The notes beneath the pieces were generated by a model. The model was not told where the DNA came from. It saw only the letters and a program-made list of their open reading frames with translations, and did not search any database. The position numbers and the translations under genes are program-made. A stretch of DNA of 39,379 bases from DATDCY01 sp031406795 [NCBI: Candidatus Rokuibacteriota bacterium] (GTDB lineage Bacteria; JAUVQV01), in the NCBI GenBank assembly GCA_031406795.1, contig JANOHV010000226.1, forward strand, positions 1-39,379, written 5' to 3'. Below, piece after piece: positions 8,777-18,256 of this stretch. Every line of letters starts with the position of its first letter. Position 1 is the first letter of the stretch.

Positions 8777-8802
8777 GGGCGGTTCTCCGCGTCGGCGGTG
8801 GT

Positions 8803-10521
8803 TCAGCATCCGGCGCCCGCCACCAGCCGGGGGTAGCGCGGTTGCCAGACCGTGCGCGCAATGGCGCCGGGGATGTCGCCGGCTGCGGCTTGATCGCGGG
8901 CCAGTCCCTGGGCGACCGCGGTCCCGGCGACCACCAGCGCGATCTCCTGCGAGATTGCGCGCAGCGCGCTGATCGCCGGGTAGACGCAGTTGCGGGCGAT
9001 GCGCTCGGCGGGCACGAGCTCGGCGAGGCGGCCGGCGGCGGCCGTGAACATCTCGTCGCTGACCGCGCTGGCTCGAACCGCGATCGCACCGAGTCCGACG
9101 CCGGGGAAGATGAAGGCGTTGTTCCCCTGGCCGATGGTGAACGTCCTGCCGTCGAGGTGCACGTCGGGGAAGGGGCTGCCGGTCGCGACGACGGCGCGTC
9201 CCCCGCTCCAGCGATAGACGTCTTCCGGCCGCGCCTCGGCGAGCGTCGTCGGGTTGGACAGCAGAAAGATCAGCGGCCGGGGGCAATTGGCGGCCATGGC
9301 GCGGACCACCGTCTCGTCGAAACTCCCCGGCTGACCCGAGCAGCCGAGCAGCACCGTGGCGCCGGTTTTCTGAACGACCTCGAGCAGGCCGGGCGCGCGT
9401 TCGCCGACCGTCGCCCACGGCACGACCGAGCGCGGGTGCGTGAAGGGCCGCTTGTAGTCCTCGATCCGGGCGCGGCCTTCGACCAGCAGCCCGCGGCTGT
9501 CGAGCACGTGGATGCGCGCCGCGGCCTCGACCGGCGTCAACCCCTCGGCGAGCAGGCCGGTGCGAATCTGCATCGCGACGCCGATGCCGGCCGCGCCGCT
9601 GCCGAAGAGGACGTAGACCTGGTCGCGCAGACGGCCGCCGGCGGCGCGCACGGCGCAGGCTATGCCCGCGAGCACGACCGCGCCCGTTCCCTGGACGTCG
9701 TCGTTGAAGGAGAGCAGTTCGCCCCGGTAGCGTTCGAGGAGGGTGTAGGCATTGTCCTTGGAGAAGTCCTCCCACTGCAGCAGCACCGCGGGGAAATGAC
9801 GCCGCACCGCCTGCACGAAGCGGTCGACCAGCTCGAAATACTCGCGGCCGCGCAGCCGCGGCCGGCGCAGGCCGAGGTAGAGCGGGTCCTCGAGCAGCGT
9901 CGTGTTGTCGGTGCCGACATCCAGGGTCACCGGCAGGCAGTGGGCGGGGTTGATGCCGGCCCCGGCGGTGTACAGCGAGAGTTTGCCGATCGGGATGCCC
10001 ATGCCGCCCGCGCCCTGGTCGCCGATGCCGAGAATGCCTTCGGAGTCGGTCGCGACGATGACCGCGATGTCGCGGCAGGGGAGCCCGGCGAAGATCTCGT
10101 CCACGCGGTCGATGTTCTCGGTCGAGAGGAAGACACCGCGCGGGAAGCGGTAGATGTGGCTGAATTTCTGGCAGGCTTCGCCGACGGTCGGGGTGTAGAC
10201 GATGCGCATCATCTCCTCGAGATTTCCGCCGAGGAGGGCGTAGAACAGGACCTCGTTGCGGTCCTGGAGCGAGCGCAGGTAGACGTACCGCTCCAGGTCG
10301 GTGGTCTTGGCGAGATAGGCTTCGCGGCAGCGCTCCAGCTGCAAATCCATCGTCGAGACCGCCGGCGGCAGCAGGCCGTCGACGCCGAAGGCCGATCGCT
10401 CCTCCCGCGGGAAGGCCGTCCCCTTGTTGAGCAGCGGCTGGCGCAGGACTTCCTGCCCCATGGCGTTGGTTTCACAGCACAGGGTCCCCGTCTCGTCGGC
10501 GAGCATTCGATAGCGCAGCAT
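8803..10521 (-). CDS. maeA: NAD-dependent malic enzyme
   Basis: This enzyme oxidatively decarboxylates malate to pyruvate and CO2 with reduction of NAD. The 572-residue product has the large-form malic enzyme layout: YTPTVGEACQKFSHIYRFPR near residue 100, the DGE-type segment VATDSEGILGIGDQGAGGMG, LQWEDFSKDNA, FNDDVQGTGAVVLAGI, and the Rossmann motif VLFGSGAAGIGVA. NAD over NADP preference is inferred from the SfcA/MaeA-like length and sequence. The ATG at 10521 is chosen because GGAAGGAAG precedes it and homology starts soon after. With ppdK at 35598 it could feed a malate-pyruvate-phosphoenolpyruvate route. It is divergent from the cytochrome gene. Confidence 0.93.
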   Translation of the reverse strand: MLRYRMLADETGTLCCETNAMGQEVLRQPLLNKGTAFPREERSAFGVDGLLPPAVSTMDLQLERCREAYLAKTTDLERYVYLRSLQDRNEVLFYALLGGNLEEMMRIVYTPTVGEACQKFSHIYRFPRGVFLSTENIDRVDEIFAGLPCRDIAVIVATDSEGILGIGDQGAGGMGIPIGKLSLYTAGAGINPAHCLPVTLDVGTDNTTLLEDPLYLGLRRPRLRGREYFELVDRFVQAVRRHFPAVLLQWEDFSKDNAYTLLERYRGELLSFNDDVQGTGAVVLAGIACAVRAAGGRLRDQVYVLFGSGAAGIGVAMQIRTGLLAEGLTPVEAAARIHVLDSRGLLVEGRARIEDYKRPFTHPRSVVPWATVGERAPGLLEVVQKTGATVLLGCSGQPGSFDETVVRAMAANCPRPLIFLLSNPTTLAEARPEDVYRWSGGRAVVATGSPFPDVHLDGRTFTIGQGNNAFIFPGVGLGAIAVRASAVSDEMFTAAAGRLAELVPAERIARNCVYPAISALRAISQEIALVVAGTAVAQGLARDQAAAGDIPGAIARTVWQPRYPRLVAGAGC

Positions 10522-10554
10522 GGCAGCTTCCTTCCCGTTGGTTGTCGTCGCCGT

Positions 10555-10582
10555 ATGGTACTCCTCGACGCCGGATCCGCAA
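10555..10582 (-). promoter_or_regulatory. Possible malic enzyme promoter
   Basis: On the minus strand TTGCGG (10577-10582) and TACCAT (10555-10560) are 16 bases apart, about 33 bases before the ATG. Both boxes are partial matches. A perfect 16-base palindrome GGCGGCGCGCGCCGCC lies just upstream at 10595-10610 and may be an operator or simply a GC-rich accident. Confidence 0.3.
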
Positions 10583-10636
10583 GTAATCGCGCGCGGCGGC
10601 GCGCGCCGCCCGGCGGTCATTCCCGGCAGGAATTTC

Positions 10637-10665
10637 TTGACAACACCGGCACAGCTTGGTAAGAG
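10637..10665 (+). promoter_or_regulatory. Possible promoter of the 15-haem cytochrome gene
   Basis: A perfect TTGACA at 10637-10642 is followed after 17 bases by TAAGAG (10660-10665), within an A/T-richer stretch reading TAAGAGAATACCATC. The -10 box is weak. The leader before the ATG at 10737 would be about 65 bases. Confidence 0.4.
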
Positions 10666-10736
10666 AATACCATCTTTTTCTAGTCGGGTATGTCGCGGTG
10701 CGCTGCGGTAGTTGACGCATAAGATTTGGGGAAATC

Positions 10737-12158
10737 ATGGGCGCGGGACAGTGCTGGAAGGTGCGTACGGCGATCGTGTCGCTCCTGCTGGGAGCAGCCT
10801 TGGCGCCGGTTCCCGCGCTGGGCTCGTCCGCCGTCAACACCCACAACATCAGTGCCTGTTCCTCCTGCCACGTGGTGACGCCCCGCTTCGGCGTCGACCA
10901 CCGCCATGATGTCACCTTCACCTCCAGCGCCGACGACCCGGGGCTCTGCACCTCCTGCCACCCGGCGGCGGAACACCGGCACCCGATCCTTGTCGTCGCG
11001 GGGTCGGGACCGGCCGGCGCGCTCGTGTCCACCTATCTCCCCGCGGGGACGGCCGCGGCCTTCGCCGGCCAGATCGTCTGCACAAGCTGCCATTTCATCC
11101 ATGCCTCGGATACGCGCTACAGCCTGCTGCGCGGCTTCCCGGGATCCCCCGACCCGCGCAAATTCCGTTCCGTCGCCGCCTTCTGCGAAGAGTGTCACGG
11201 CGCGAATCTGGCGCCGCGCTCGCCGCACGCCGGCGGCGAGAAATCCTGCGGCTTCTGCCACGCCGGGCGACCGCGTCCGGAGCAGAAGGCCGAGGTTCCC
11301 GCCGGGTTCAAGGAGCGCTGCGAACTCTGCCACCGCGGCGTCAAGGACGACCACTTCGCCGGCGTCACCCCCTTCGGCAAGCTCCGGGAGTGCCTCCTCT
11401 GTCACGACCGACACGGGGTCAGCGCCGCCTCGCCCGGTCTGCTCTCCGGCGGCTACCGGGCGGCCGCGGCGGAAAACGTGGTCATCCGCCCGCACTTCCG
11501 CAAGAGTCTCTGCTTCGCCTGCCACACGAACACCGACGACTATGAGCTGCGGAACGCTGATGTGAACGCCTTGTGCGATCGCTGCCACGCCAGCGGCAAG
11601 ATTCTGGCCAACATCCACCCCTTGCGCAGGGTCCCCCCCTCGATCACGGTGCCGAAGGGCTGGCCGCTGACTGATGGCGCGCTGACCTGCCTGACCTGCC
11701 ACGACCAGGGCCACGAGGACCAGCCGCGGCGGCGCTGGATGCTTCACGGCGGGCCTTACGCCACCCCGCGGGCGGTGTGCCGCAACTGCCACAAGACCGC
11801 CGATCTCGAGGCGAGCAGGATCCACCAGGAGATCAACGAGCACAAGTCCTGCGAGATGTGTCACAAGACGCGGCCCCAGCCGGGCAAAGACACGATCAAG
11901 ACGGTGGACTTCATCGCGTCGCCGGATCTGCTCTGCCTGCGCTGCCACGACCAGAGCGCCGCGGACGGCACCGTGCACCACGCGGACGTGCTGGGGCGTG
12001 AGGTCGAGGATGGCCACCTCCCCGCGCAGCTGCCGCTGCTGAAGGGGCGGGTGATCTGTGCCACCTGTCACAATCCGCACCTGCGGGACTCCGACAACGG
12101 GCGCCTGCGAGCATCCATCGCTGGCAGCGACTTCTGCCTGGGTTGCCACCCGGAGTGA
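10737..12158 (+). CDS. Exported 15-haem c-type cytochrome
   Basis: The 473-residue product has a signal peptide (about residues 1-29) followed by fifteen CXXCH motifs, from CSSCH (41-45) to CLGCH (467-471). That is about one haem per 29 residues. Many extra histidines lie between the motifs and can serve as sixth haem ligands. Such proteins form electron wires in the periplasm or at the cell surface, or act as multihaem reductases. I see no CX2CK or CX4CH sites and no membrane anchor, so no specific enzyme is indicated. GGGGA precedes the ATG. It stands alone, divergent from malic enzyme and convergent with tsaE, with only 21 bases between the stop codons. Confidence 0.92.
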   Translation: MGAGQCWKVRTAIVSLLLGAALAPVPALGSSAVNTHNISACSSCHVVTPRFGVDHRHDVTFTSSADDPGLCTSCHPAAEHRHPILVVAGSGPAGALVSTYLPAGTAAAFAGQIVCTSCHFIHASDTRYSLLRGFPGSPDPRKFRSVAAFCEECHGANLAPRSPHAGGEKSCGFCHAGRPRPEQKAEVPAGFKERCELCHRGVKDDHFAGVTPFGKLRECLLCHDRHGVSAASPGLLSGGYRAAAAENVVIRPHFRKSLCFACHTNTDDYELRNADVNALCDRCHASGKILANIHPLRRVPPSITVPKGWPLTDGALTCLTCHDQGHEDQPRRRWMLHGGPYATPRAVCRNCHKTADLEASRIHQEINEHKSCEMCHKTRPQPGKDTIKTVDFIASPDLLCLRCHDQSAADGTVHHADVLGREVEDGHLPAQLPLLKGRVICATCHNPHLRDSDNGRLRASIAGSDFCLGCHPE

Positions 12159-12179
12159 CGCAACGCGCCGGACGGGCTC

Positions 12180-12608
12180 TCAGGGCCGCTCGATCGTGAT
12201 CAGCCGCTCGCGTACCCCGAGGATTTCGAACCGGACGGTCACGGTCTCCGCGGGCAGCAGTCCCGCCGCGCGCTCGGCCCACTCCACGGCGAGAATGCCC
12301 CCGCGCTCCGCGTAGTCCTCGAGGCCGAGTTCGGCGACCTCGGCAGGGCCGGCCAGACGGTAGAGGTCGACGTGGAACAGCGGCACCGGGCCGGCGTGTT
12401 CGTGGACGAGGGTGTAGGTGGGGCTGACCACCTGGCGCGGGGAGATCCCGAGCCCGGCCGCCAGCCCTCTGACAAAGGCCGTCTTGCCCGCGCCCAGCGT
12501 TCCAAGGAGGGCCAGCACCGATCCGGGCGCGAGCGCCGGGACGAGACGACGGGCGATGGCCGCCGTCTGCTCAGGGGACGAGGAGCGTAAGCTTTGCGCG
12601 CGGGACAT
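12180..12608 (-). CDS. tsaE: tRNA threonylcarbamoyladenosine biosynthesis ATPase TsaE
   Basis: TsaE is the ATPase that cycles the TsaB-TsaD complex during synthesis of t6A37 in tRNA. The 142-residue product has the P-loop GTLGAGKT (residues 36-43), the SPTYTLVHEH motif, FHVDLYRL and the C-terminal VEWAERAAGLLP. The length is normal. The start overlaps the end of nnr by 38 bases, so translation is likely coupled. nnr-tsaE adjacency matches E. coli (yjeF-yjeE). The upstream open frame is inside nnr and is rejected. Confidence 0.94.
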   Translation of the reverse strand: MSRAQSLRSSSPEQTAAIARRLVPALAPGSVLALLGTLGAGKTAFVRGLAAGLGISPRQVVSPTYTLVHEHAGPVPLFHVDLYRLAGPAEVAELGLEDYAERGGILAVEWAERAAGLLPAETVTVRFEILGVRERLITIERP

Positions 12609-14166
12609 CGTCGCGTTTGCGGAGCGATCGGACGGCGGACGGGACGCGGTCCGCGACCTCCGCCGCGAGAATGCCCCACGGTCCCAAGTCCGCGGCGGCG
12701 AGATCCCCCGCGCGGCCGTGCAGGTAGACGCCAAGCAGCGCGGCCTCGAGCGGCGCCATGCCGCGCGCCAGGTGCGCGGCCACCACGCCGGCGAGCACGT
12801 CGCCCATGCCGGCGGCGGCCATGGCGGGGTTGCCCGTCGGGTTGATCCAGGCCGGTCCGACCGGAGGGGCCACGACCGTGCGGGCGCCCTTGAGAACGAC
12901 GACCGCGTTGAAGCGCCCGGCGCAGGCGCGCGCCGCTCCGACACGGTCGGCCTGGACCTGCGCCGTGTCGACGCCGAGCAGACGGGAGAGTTCCCCCGGG
13001 TGCGGGGTCAGGACGGCCGGCGTGCGGCGCAGGGAAATCGCCGCGGGGCCGGCGGCCGCAAGAGCGTGAAGCGCGTCGGCGTCGATGAGCAGCGGCGCCG
13101 CGGCGGCTCCGCACAGCCGGCGGACGAGGAGGGCCGTCCCCTCGCTCCGGGAGAGCCCCGGACCCAGCGCCAGGGCATCGACGCGGGAGAGCTGCCCGAT
13201 CAGCAGGCCTGCCGCATCTTCTTCCCCGGCTGCGGAGGCGGCGTCGGGCAGCGGCAGCAGCATCGCCTCCGGCAGGCCCGCGAGCAGCGGCGGGGCGACT
13301 GCTGCGGGCAGCGCAACCGTGACCGTCCCGGCGCCGGCGCGCAGCGCGCCGCGGGCGGCAAGGGCGGCGGCGCCGGTCATGCCGCGAGAGCCGGCGACGA
13401 GCAGCACGTGGCCGAACGTGCCCTTGTGGCTCTCCGGGTCGCGCGGCGCGAGGTGCGTCATCAGGTCGGCGGCGGTCGTCAGCCGCAGATCCCCCGCGAC
13501 GAGATCGTCGGTGCCGGGCGGGAACCCGATGTCCGCCAGCCAGAGGCGCCCGACGTGCCCTGCGCCGGGATACACGACCAGCCCCGGCTTCGGGTAGCCG
13601 AACGTCACCGTCGCCGTTGCCCGGACCGCTTCGCCGGTCACGCGGCCGTGATCCGCCGCGAGACCGGAGGGGATGTCCACCGCCAGCACCGGCAGACCCA
13701 GGGAGTTGATCAGCACGATGGCCGCCTGCGCCAGGTCGCCGGCCGGCGGCAGGAATCCGGTGCCAAGCAACGCGTCCACGACCAGGTCGACCCCGCTCGC
13801 GCGCTCGCGCGCGGCGGCCAGGGTCGAGGCGTCGACGCAGATCGCGGGCTCGATCCCGGACGCGCGGGCCTCGTCCCAGGCCCGGCGCGCGTCCCGTCTC
13901 AGCCCGGCGGGGTCGCCGACGAGGACCACCTGAATTTCGGCACCACGTTCGCGCAGCGTGCGCGCCGCCACGAGGCCGTCGCCGCCGTTGTTGCCGCGGC
14001 CGCAGAACAGCGCGATCCTGCGCCCGCGCACCTCGCCGAGCAGGAGCGTCGCCGCATCGGCGGTGCTGCTGCCGGCGCGCTCCATGAGCTCGGACACCGC
14101 GATACCATGGCAGTCGGCGGCGCAGCGGTCCACCGCCGACATCTCTCCCGCGGTCGCGAGCTTCAC
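12571..14166 (-). CDS. nnr: Bifunctional NAD(P)H-hydrate epimerase / ADP-dependent dehydratase
   Basis: This is a repair enzyme for hydrated NAD(P)H. The N-terminal YjeF_N domain (about residues 1-210) epimerises the R and S forms and shows [14 protein letters not shown] and [12 protein letters not shown]. The C-terminal ribokinase-like domain (about 220-520) dehydrates the S form with ADP and shows [48 protein letters not shown] and [19 protein letters not shown] with the catalytic Asp. The 531-residue length is normal. The start is GTG at 14166, its GTGA overlapping the ispF stop. Confidence 0.95.
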   Translation of the reverse strand: MKLATAGEMSAVDRCAADCHGIAVSELMERAGSSTADAATLLLGEVRGRRIALFCGRGNNGGDGLVAARTLRERGAEIQVVLVGDPAGLRRDARRAWDEARASGIEPAICVDASTLAAARERASGVDLVVDALLGTGFLPPAGDLAQAAIVLINSLGLPVLAVDIPSGLAADHGRVTGEAVRATATVTFGYPKPGLVVYPGAGHVGRLWLADIGFPPGTDDLVAGDLRLTTAADLMTHLAPRDPESHKGTFGHVLLVAGSRGMTGAAALAARGALRAGAGTVTVALPAAVAPPLLAGLPEAMLLPLPDAASAAGEEDAAGLLIGQLSRVDALALGPGLSRSEGTALLVRRLCGAAAAPLLIDADALHALAAAGPAAISLRRTPAVLTPHPGELSRLLGVDTAQVQADRVGAARACAGRFNAVVVLKGARTVVAPPVGPAWINPTGNPAMAAAGMGDVLAGVVAAHLARGMAPLEAALLGVYLHGRAGDLAAADLGPWGILAAEVADRVPSAVRSLRKRDDVPRAKLTLLVP

Positions 14167-14666
14167 GGGGTGCCGGCGCTCCTGACGAGGAGGCAGACCG
14201 CCTGCGCGGCGACACCTTCGCGCCGGCCGACGAAACCGAGGCCCTCCGTGGTGGTGGCCTTGATCCCGACGTTCGCCTCGGAGATGCCGAGGGCCGCGGC
14301 GATTGCCGCGCGCATGGCCGGTTCGTGCGGCGCGATGCGCGGAGTCTCGGCAAGAACGCAGCTGTCGACCTGCAGCGGCGACCAGCCAGCGCCGGCGAGA
14401 ACCGCGACGGTGCGCCGCAGCAGTTCGAGGCTGGAGATCCCCCGGAACGCGGGGTCATGGTCGGGGAAGTGCCGGCCGATGTCGCCGAGGGCGGCGGCGC
14501 CGAGCAGCGCATCGCAGATCGCGTGCAGGAGCACGTCGGCGTCGGAGTGCCCGGCCAGCCCGCGCTCGTGCGGAATGGTGACGCCGCCGATCACCAGGGG
14601 CCGGCCGGGCGCGAAGGGGTGAACGTCGTACCCCGTGCCGACGCGCAGCCCGGGGTCGCGGCTCAC
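14163..14666 (-). CDS. ispF: 2-C-methyl-D-erythritol 2,4-cyclodiphosphate synthase IspF
   Basis: IspF makes the cyclic diphosphate intermediate of the MEP isoprenoid pathway. The 167-residue product carries the zinc ligands Asp14, His16 (GTGYDVHPF) and His48 ([14 protein letters not shown]), the GDIGRHFPD block, and the C-terminal [19 protein letters not shown]. The start is GTG at 14666. ispD, the preceding pathway gene, lies upstream but is separated by a tandem repeat of about 290 bases. Its stop overlaps the nnr start (GTGA). Confidence 0.96.
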   Translation of the reverse strand: MSRDPGLRVGTGYDVHPFAPGRPLVIGGVTIPHERGLAGHSDADVLLHAICDALLGAAALGDIGRHFPDHDPAFRGISSLELLRRTVAVLAGAGWSPLQVDSCVLAETPRIAPHEPAMRAAIAAALGISEANVGIKATTTEGLGFVGRREGVAAQAVCLLVRSAGTP

Positions 14667-14680
14667 GCCCGGATCCCTGT

Positions 14681-14967
14681 TCCGCGCGCACGCGCGGAAC
14701 CATGGGTCAGCGAATGCTTATCAGCCCTGATTTGGGTGTTCTTCCGCTCGGCTAACTGAATTGGTCTCATCATGAGGACCTCGAGTGCTCGCGTTTCGTA
14801 CCGGGCGAGCGAAGCAGCGCACTTTCCGCGCGCACGCGCGGAACCATGGGGCAGCGAATGTTTATCAGCCCTATTTCGCTGTTCTTCCGCTCGGCTAACT
14901 GAATCGGTTTGATCACGAGGACCTCGAGTGCTCGCGCTTCGTACCAGACAAGCGAAGCCGCGCATTT
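14681..14967. repeat. Tandem 144-bp repeat between ispF and ispD (two units)
   Basis: Unit 1 is 14681-14824 (144 bp) and unit 2 is 14825-14967 (143 bp). They are close to 90% identical by hand alignment, with one single-base gap. Each begins with a palindrome TCCGCGCG-CA-CGCGCGGA (14679-14700 with 10-bp arms, 14824-14843 with 9-bp arms). Read on the minus strand, each unit contains a short open frame ending [10 protein letters not shown] and a TGA. In unit 2 that frame is joined to ispD and gives its C-terminus. The bases starting at 14968 (TCCG) repeat the unit's beginning, which is consistent with a slipped or inserted third border. Confidence 0.85.
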
Positions 14968-15659
14968 TCCGCCCCCCGGCCGATCAGCACGCGGGCGAGG
15001 ACGAGGTCCTCCCGCGTGGTGATCTTGAAATTCAGCCGGGAGCCGGGGACGACGCGCACCGGGTGACCGAGCGCCTCCACGAGCGCCGCGTCGTCGGTGG
15101 CCTCGAGGCCGGCCCGCCGGGCCTGCGCGTGCGCCTCGCGCAGCAGCCCGACCGAGAAGGCCTGGGGGGTTTGCGCGAGCCAGAGCCCGCGCCGGTCGAT
15201 GGTGCCGTCGAGAAAGAAATCGGGCGAGACCCTCTTGATGGTGTCGTGGACCGGGACGGCGGCCAGCGCCGCCCCGTGGCGCCGCGCCGCCGCGAGTACC
15301 CGCTCGACCAGGGCGGTGGTCGCGAATGGCCGCGCCCCGTCGTGGATGACGACGTAGTCGATGCCCGCGGGCAGGGCGCGCAATCCGGCGGCAACCGAGT
15401 TCTGCCGCTCGCGCCCGCCGGCGACGGCCGCGGCGCAAGTGCTCCAGCCGGAGTGCGCGAGGATGCCGGTGCGAAAGCGCGCCAGGTGCGTGCGGGGCAG
15501 CACGGGCTGGATCAGGGCGATGCGCCGGCTGGCGGCGAAGATGGCGATGGTGTGCGCGAGCAGCGGCCGCCCGCCGAGGTCGATGAAGGTCTTCGGGGTC
15601 TTGAAGCCGATGCGCGCGCCCCGCCCGGCGGCGGGGATGATCGCGGCCGCCCGGCTCAC
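14913..15659 (-). CDS. ispD: 2-C-methyl-D-erythritol 4-phosphate cytidylyltransferase IspD
   Basis: IspD couples MEP to CTP in the MEP isoprenoid pathway. The 248-residue product has the nucleotide-binding [10 protein letters not shown] with [28 protein letters not shown], the VIHDGARPF block and [18 protein letters not shown] near the end. The core finishes at about residue 231. The last 17 or so residues, ending [10 protein letters not shown], and the stop codon are encoded by unit 2 of the tandem repeat, so the native 3' end was probably replaced. The GTG start (15659) overlaps the stop of the PIN/TRAM gene in a GTGA. Catalysis is likely unaffected because the conserved core is complete. 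Confidence 0.94.
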   Translation of the reverse strand: MSRAAAIIPAAGRGARIGFKTPKTFIDLGGRPLLAHTIAIFAASRRIALIQPVLPRTHLARFRTGILAHSGWSTCAAAVAGGRERQNSVAAGLRALPAGIDYVVIHDGARPFATTALVERVLAAARRHGAALAAVPVHDTIKRVSPDFFLDGTIDRRGLWLAQTPQAFSVGLLREAHAQARRAGLEATDDAALVEALGHPVRVVPGSRLNFKITTREDLVLARVLIGRGAENARLRLSGTKREHSRSS

Positions 15660-16558
15660 GACGCGGCCTCCGGAGCGCCCGGCGCGGTTTCGCGGGGCTG
15701 GTACTGGGCGAAGATCATCCGGCCTGCGGTGGTCTGGATGGCGCTGGTGACGGTGACCTCGAGGTTCTTGCCGATGAACCGCCGGGCGTTGTCGACGACG
15801 ACCATCGTGCCGTCTTCGAGGTAGGCTACACCCTGGTTGGCCTCCTTGCCCTCCTTGATGACGCTCACCCGCATCACCTCACCGGGGAGCGCCACCGGTT
15901 TGAGCGCGTTCGCGAGCAGGTTGATGTTCAGGACCGACACGCCGCTGACTTCGGCCACCTTGTTGAGATTGAAGTCGTTGGTCACGATCCGCGCGCCGGT
16001 CTCCCGAGCCAGGGCGACGAGCTTCGCGTCGACTTCGCGCACCAGCGGGAAGTCCCGGTCGCTCACCAGGATCGTCAGGTCGGGCCGCTTCTGCATGCGC
16101 GCCAGGACATCGAGGCCCCGCCTCCCGCGGTTGCGCTTGAGAGAATCGGTGGAGTCCGCGATGTATTGCAGTTCGCGGAGCACGAACTGGGGGACGACCA
16201 GGATGCCTTCGACGAACCCGGTCTCGCACAGGTCGGCGATCCGGCCGTCGATGATGACGTTCGTGTCAAGCAGTTTCGGGCTGGCGCGGCCGGGGTCGAT
16301 GGCCGGCGTCCCCGCCTGACCGGCCGGCAGGCCAGGCGCCGGCGGGGCGCTGCCGCCGCCGCTCGGGAGACCGGGGCTGCACCCGAGACGGTCGAGTGCC
16401 GCTGCGCCGAGCGCCAGGACGGAGAGCGCGAGCGCGGCCGACCCGATCGCGGCCAGTACCGCCGCCCGGGCGGGGTGGGGGTCCCGCAGCGCGACGACCA
16501 GAAACACCCCCGCCGCCGCCCCGAGCGCCGTCCCCGCTGCCGTCGTGACCATCCGCAT
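15656..16558 (-). CDS. Membrane-anchored PIN/TRAM-domain protein (YacL-like)
   Basis: The 300-residue product has two N-terminal membrane helices (about residues 4-24 and 32-54), a linker, then a PIN nuclease domain (about 92-215) with [44 protein letters not shown] and [12 protein letters not shown], which supply the acidic metal-site residues. A TRAM RNA-binding domain follows (about 225-285: [20 protein letters not shown]). Relatives such as Bacillus YacL have a longer membrane part. The PIN/TRAM pair suggests RNA cleavage at the membrane, but no substrate is indicated. GGGGAG precedes the ATG at 16558. It heads a minus-strand operon with ispD and probably ispF-nnr-tsaE. Confidence 0.9.
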   Translation of the reverse strand: MRMVTTAAGTALGAAAGVFLVVALRDPHPARAAVLAAIGSAALALSVLALGAAALDRLGCSPGLPSGGGSAPPAPGLPAGQAGTPAIDPGRASPKLLDTNVIIDGRIADLCETGFVEGILVVPQFVLRELQYIADSTDSLKRNRGRRGLDVLARMQKRPDLTILVSDRDFPLVREVDAKLVALARETGARIVTNDFNLNKVAEVSGVSVLNINLLANALKPVALPGEVMRVSVIKEGKEANQGVAYLEDGTMVVVDNARRFIGKNLEVTVTSAIQTTAGRMIFAQYQPRETAPGAPEAAS

Positions 16559-16611
16559 CTGTCTCTCCCCGGTCCTGTCCGCTGATCGTCGCTCTCGGTC
16601 CGTGCCGGCGA

Positions 16612-16641
16612 ATGATATCGCCCGGGGCCGGATCCCGTCAA
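16612..16641 (-). promoter_or_regulatory. Promoter of the PIN/TRAM-ispD operon
   Basis: On the minus strand TTGACG (16636-16641) and TATCAT (16612-16617) are separated by 18 bases. The leader would be roughly 47 bases. It is back to back with the chemosensory operon promoter at 16709-16736, leaving under 70 bases for shared regulation. Confidence 0.55.
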
Positions 16642-16708
16642 TCGTCGTGTTCGCGTCGAACCCGCGCCTCTCGCCGCCTAAGTGCCGATGCTGCAATGTG
16701 ATTTGTCG

Positions 16709-16736
16709 TTGACGGCATCGCCGAATCGACTACAAT
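16709..16736 (+). promoter_or_regulatory. Promoter of the chemosensory/c-di-GMP operon
   Basis: TTGACG (16709-16714) and TACAAT (16731-16736) are 16 bases apart, a close match to the sigma-70 consensus. Transcription should begin near 16743, leaving a leader of about 17 bases with GAGGG before the cheR ATG at 16760. Confidence 0.65.
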
Positions 16737-16759
16737 AGATTACTTTTCGAGGGCTTGAA

Positions 16760-18256
16760 ATGGTGCATGCGGCGATCGATAGAACTGAGCTGGAATACCA
16801 GGCGGTGCGGGATTTCATCGTCCGCAAGACGGGCCTCTACTTCCAGGAGAACAAACGCGACGATCTGCTGACGGTCATCCAGGACCGGCTCGGCGTTCTT
16901 CAGCGTTTCGCCGGCCTTGGCGCCTACCTCGACTTTCTCGAGCGCGAGGAGGACGGCGGCCGCGAGTTGCGCGGCCTCGTCAGCCGGCTCACCGTCGGGG
17001 AGACGTATTTCTTCCGCAACCGCGGCCAGTTCAGCGCGCTTCGCGACGAAATCCTGCCGGAGATCATCAAGCGCCGCCGCGGCAAGAACCAATACCTGCG
17101 CATCTGGAGCGCCGGTTGCTCGACGGGGGAGGAGCCCTACTCCCTGGCGATCCTGCTGCGCGAACTGCTCGGCGACGTCGGCGAGTGGAAGATCCACCTG
17201 CTGGCGACGGACATCAACGAGGACGCGCTCGCGGCCGCCCGCGAAGGCAGCTATCGCAACTGGTCGTTCCGCGAGGTCGAGGAACACTACCGTCAGCAGT
17301 ATTTCACCCCGGAGGGTGATGTTGCGCGGATTCGTCCCGAGGTCCAGTCGATGGTGACCTACCGCTACCTCAACCTCGCCGACGAGCACTACCCGACGGC
17401 GGCGACCGGCACGGACGCACTGGACCTGATTCTCTGCCGCAACGTGATGATCTATTTCCCCCCGGGCCTCTGCCAGGACGTGACACGCCGCTTCTTCGGC
17501 TGTCTCGAGGAGCAGGGCACGCTGCTCGTCGGCCACTCGGAGCACAGCAATCTCGTCTATCCCGGGTTCTCGCGCAGCTTCAGCGGCCGGGCGATCATCT
17601 ACCAGAAGAAAAGCGCCAGCCCGGTCTGGGAGAAGGGGATCGCCATCCGTTTTCGCGGCAGTGGCGCGCCGCCGCCGGGGATCCTGACCCACGAGCCGCT
17701 GGCCGCGCGGCGCGAGGGGCTGCAGCGTCCCACCGGCACCGAGGAGACCCTGCTCTTCGAGCGCGGGGTGCTGCTGGTCGGGCAGATGCGACCGCACGAG
17801 GCGATCGCCGAGTTCAAGCGGGTGCTCGCGTTCAACCCGCGCAACGAGCGCGCGCTCTACTCCGTCGCGATGCTGCTCGCCAACACCGGCAATGCGGCGG
17901 AGGCCGCCGCGTGCGCCGAACAGTTGATTCACCACAACCCGCTGCACCTGGAGGCGACGTATCTTCTGGCGATCCTCGCGCGCGAGACCGGCAGCCCGGC
18001 GCAGGAGCTGTCCCTGCTCAAGAAGACGGTCTACCTTAACCCCGGCTTCGTTCTCGGGCACTTCCAGATGGGACTGCACTACCTGCGCTCGGGCAATGCC
18101 CCGGTCGCCCGGCGCTCGCTGCTCAATGTGCTGCGGATCATGAACGACCGGGAGGCCGGTGACCCGGTCGAGGGCGTCGAGGGGATGACGGTCGGTCGGC
18201 TGCGCGAAACCGTGCTCGCGATGATCCCCGACGGCGTCCCCGGCGGGGCAGACTGA
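16760..18256 (+). CDS. CheR-type methyltransferase with C-terminal TPRs (WspC-like)
   Basis: It methylates glutamates on chemoreceptors using S-adenosylmethionine. The 498-residue product has the CheR N-terminal helical domain (about 10-85, ending [11 protein letters not shown]), then the methyltransferase domain with [14 protein letters not shown] (from 117), Asp151 and [11 protein letters not shown] (about 223-233). After a linker at about 290-330 come TPR-like repeats (about 335-460: [39 protein letters not shown]). CheR-TPR fusions are typical of WspC and other alternative-function systems rather than flagellar chemotaxis. It is first in a nine-gene operon and overlaps cheW by one base (TGATG). 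Confidence 0.93.
   Translation: MVHAAIDRTELEYQAVRDFIVRKTGLYFQENKRDDLLTVIQDRLGVLQRFAGLGAYLDFLEREEDGGRELRGLVSRLTVGETYFFRNRGQFSALRDEILPEIIKRRRGKNQYLRIWSAGCSTGEEPYSLAILLRELLGDVGEWKIHLLATDINEDALAAAREGSYRNWSFREVEEHYRQQYFTPEGDVARIRPEVQSMVTYRYLNLADEHYPTAATGTDALDLILCRNVMIYFPPGLCQDVTRRFFGCLEEQGTLLVGHSEHSNLVYPGFSRSFSGRAIIYQKKSASPVWEKGIAIRFRGSGAPPPGILTHEPLAARREGLQRPTGTEETLLFERGVLLVGQMRPHEAIAEFKRVLAFNPRNERALYSVAMLLANTGNAAEAAACAEQLIHHNPLHLEATYLLAILARETGSPAQELSLLKKTVYLNPGFVLGHFQMGLHYLRSGNAPVARRSLLNVLRIMNDREAGDPVEGVEGMTVGRLRETVLAMIPDGVPGGAD

Noticed and set aside
10595-10610. A perfect 16-base palindrome between malic enzyme and the cytochrome gene as a specific operator.
   Set aside because: It consists only of GC steps in very GC-rich DNA and occurs once in the window, so chance is a fair explanation.
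14681-14967. A CRISPR array, because of the repeated units.
   Set aside because: There are only two units of about 144 bp in direct tandem, without short repeats and unique spacers, and no cas gene is present.
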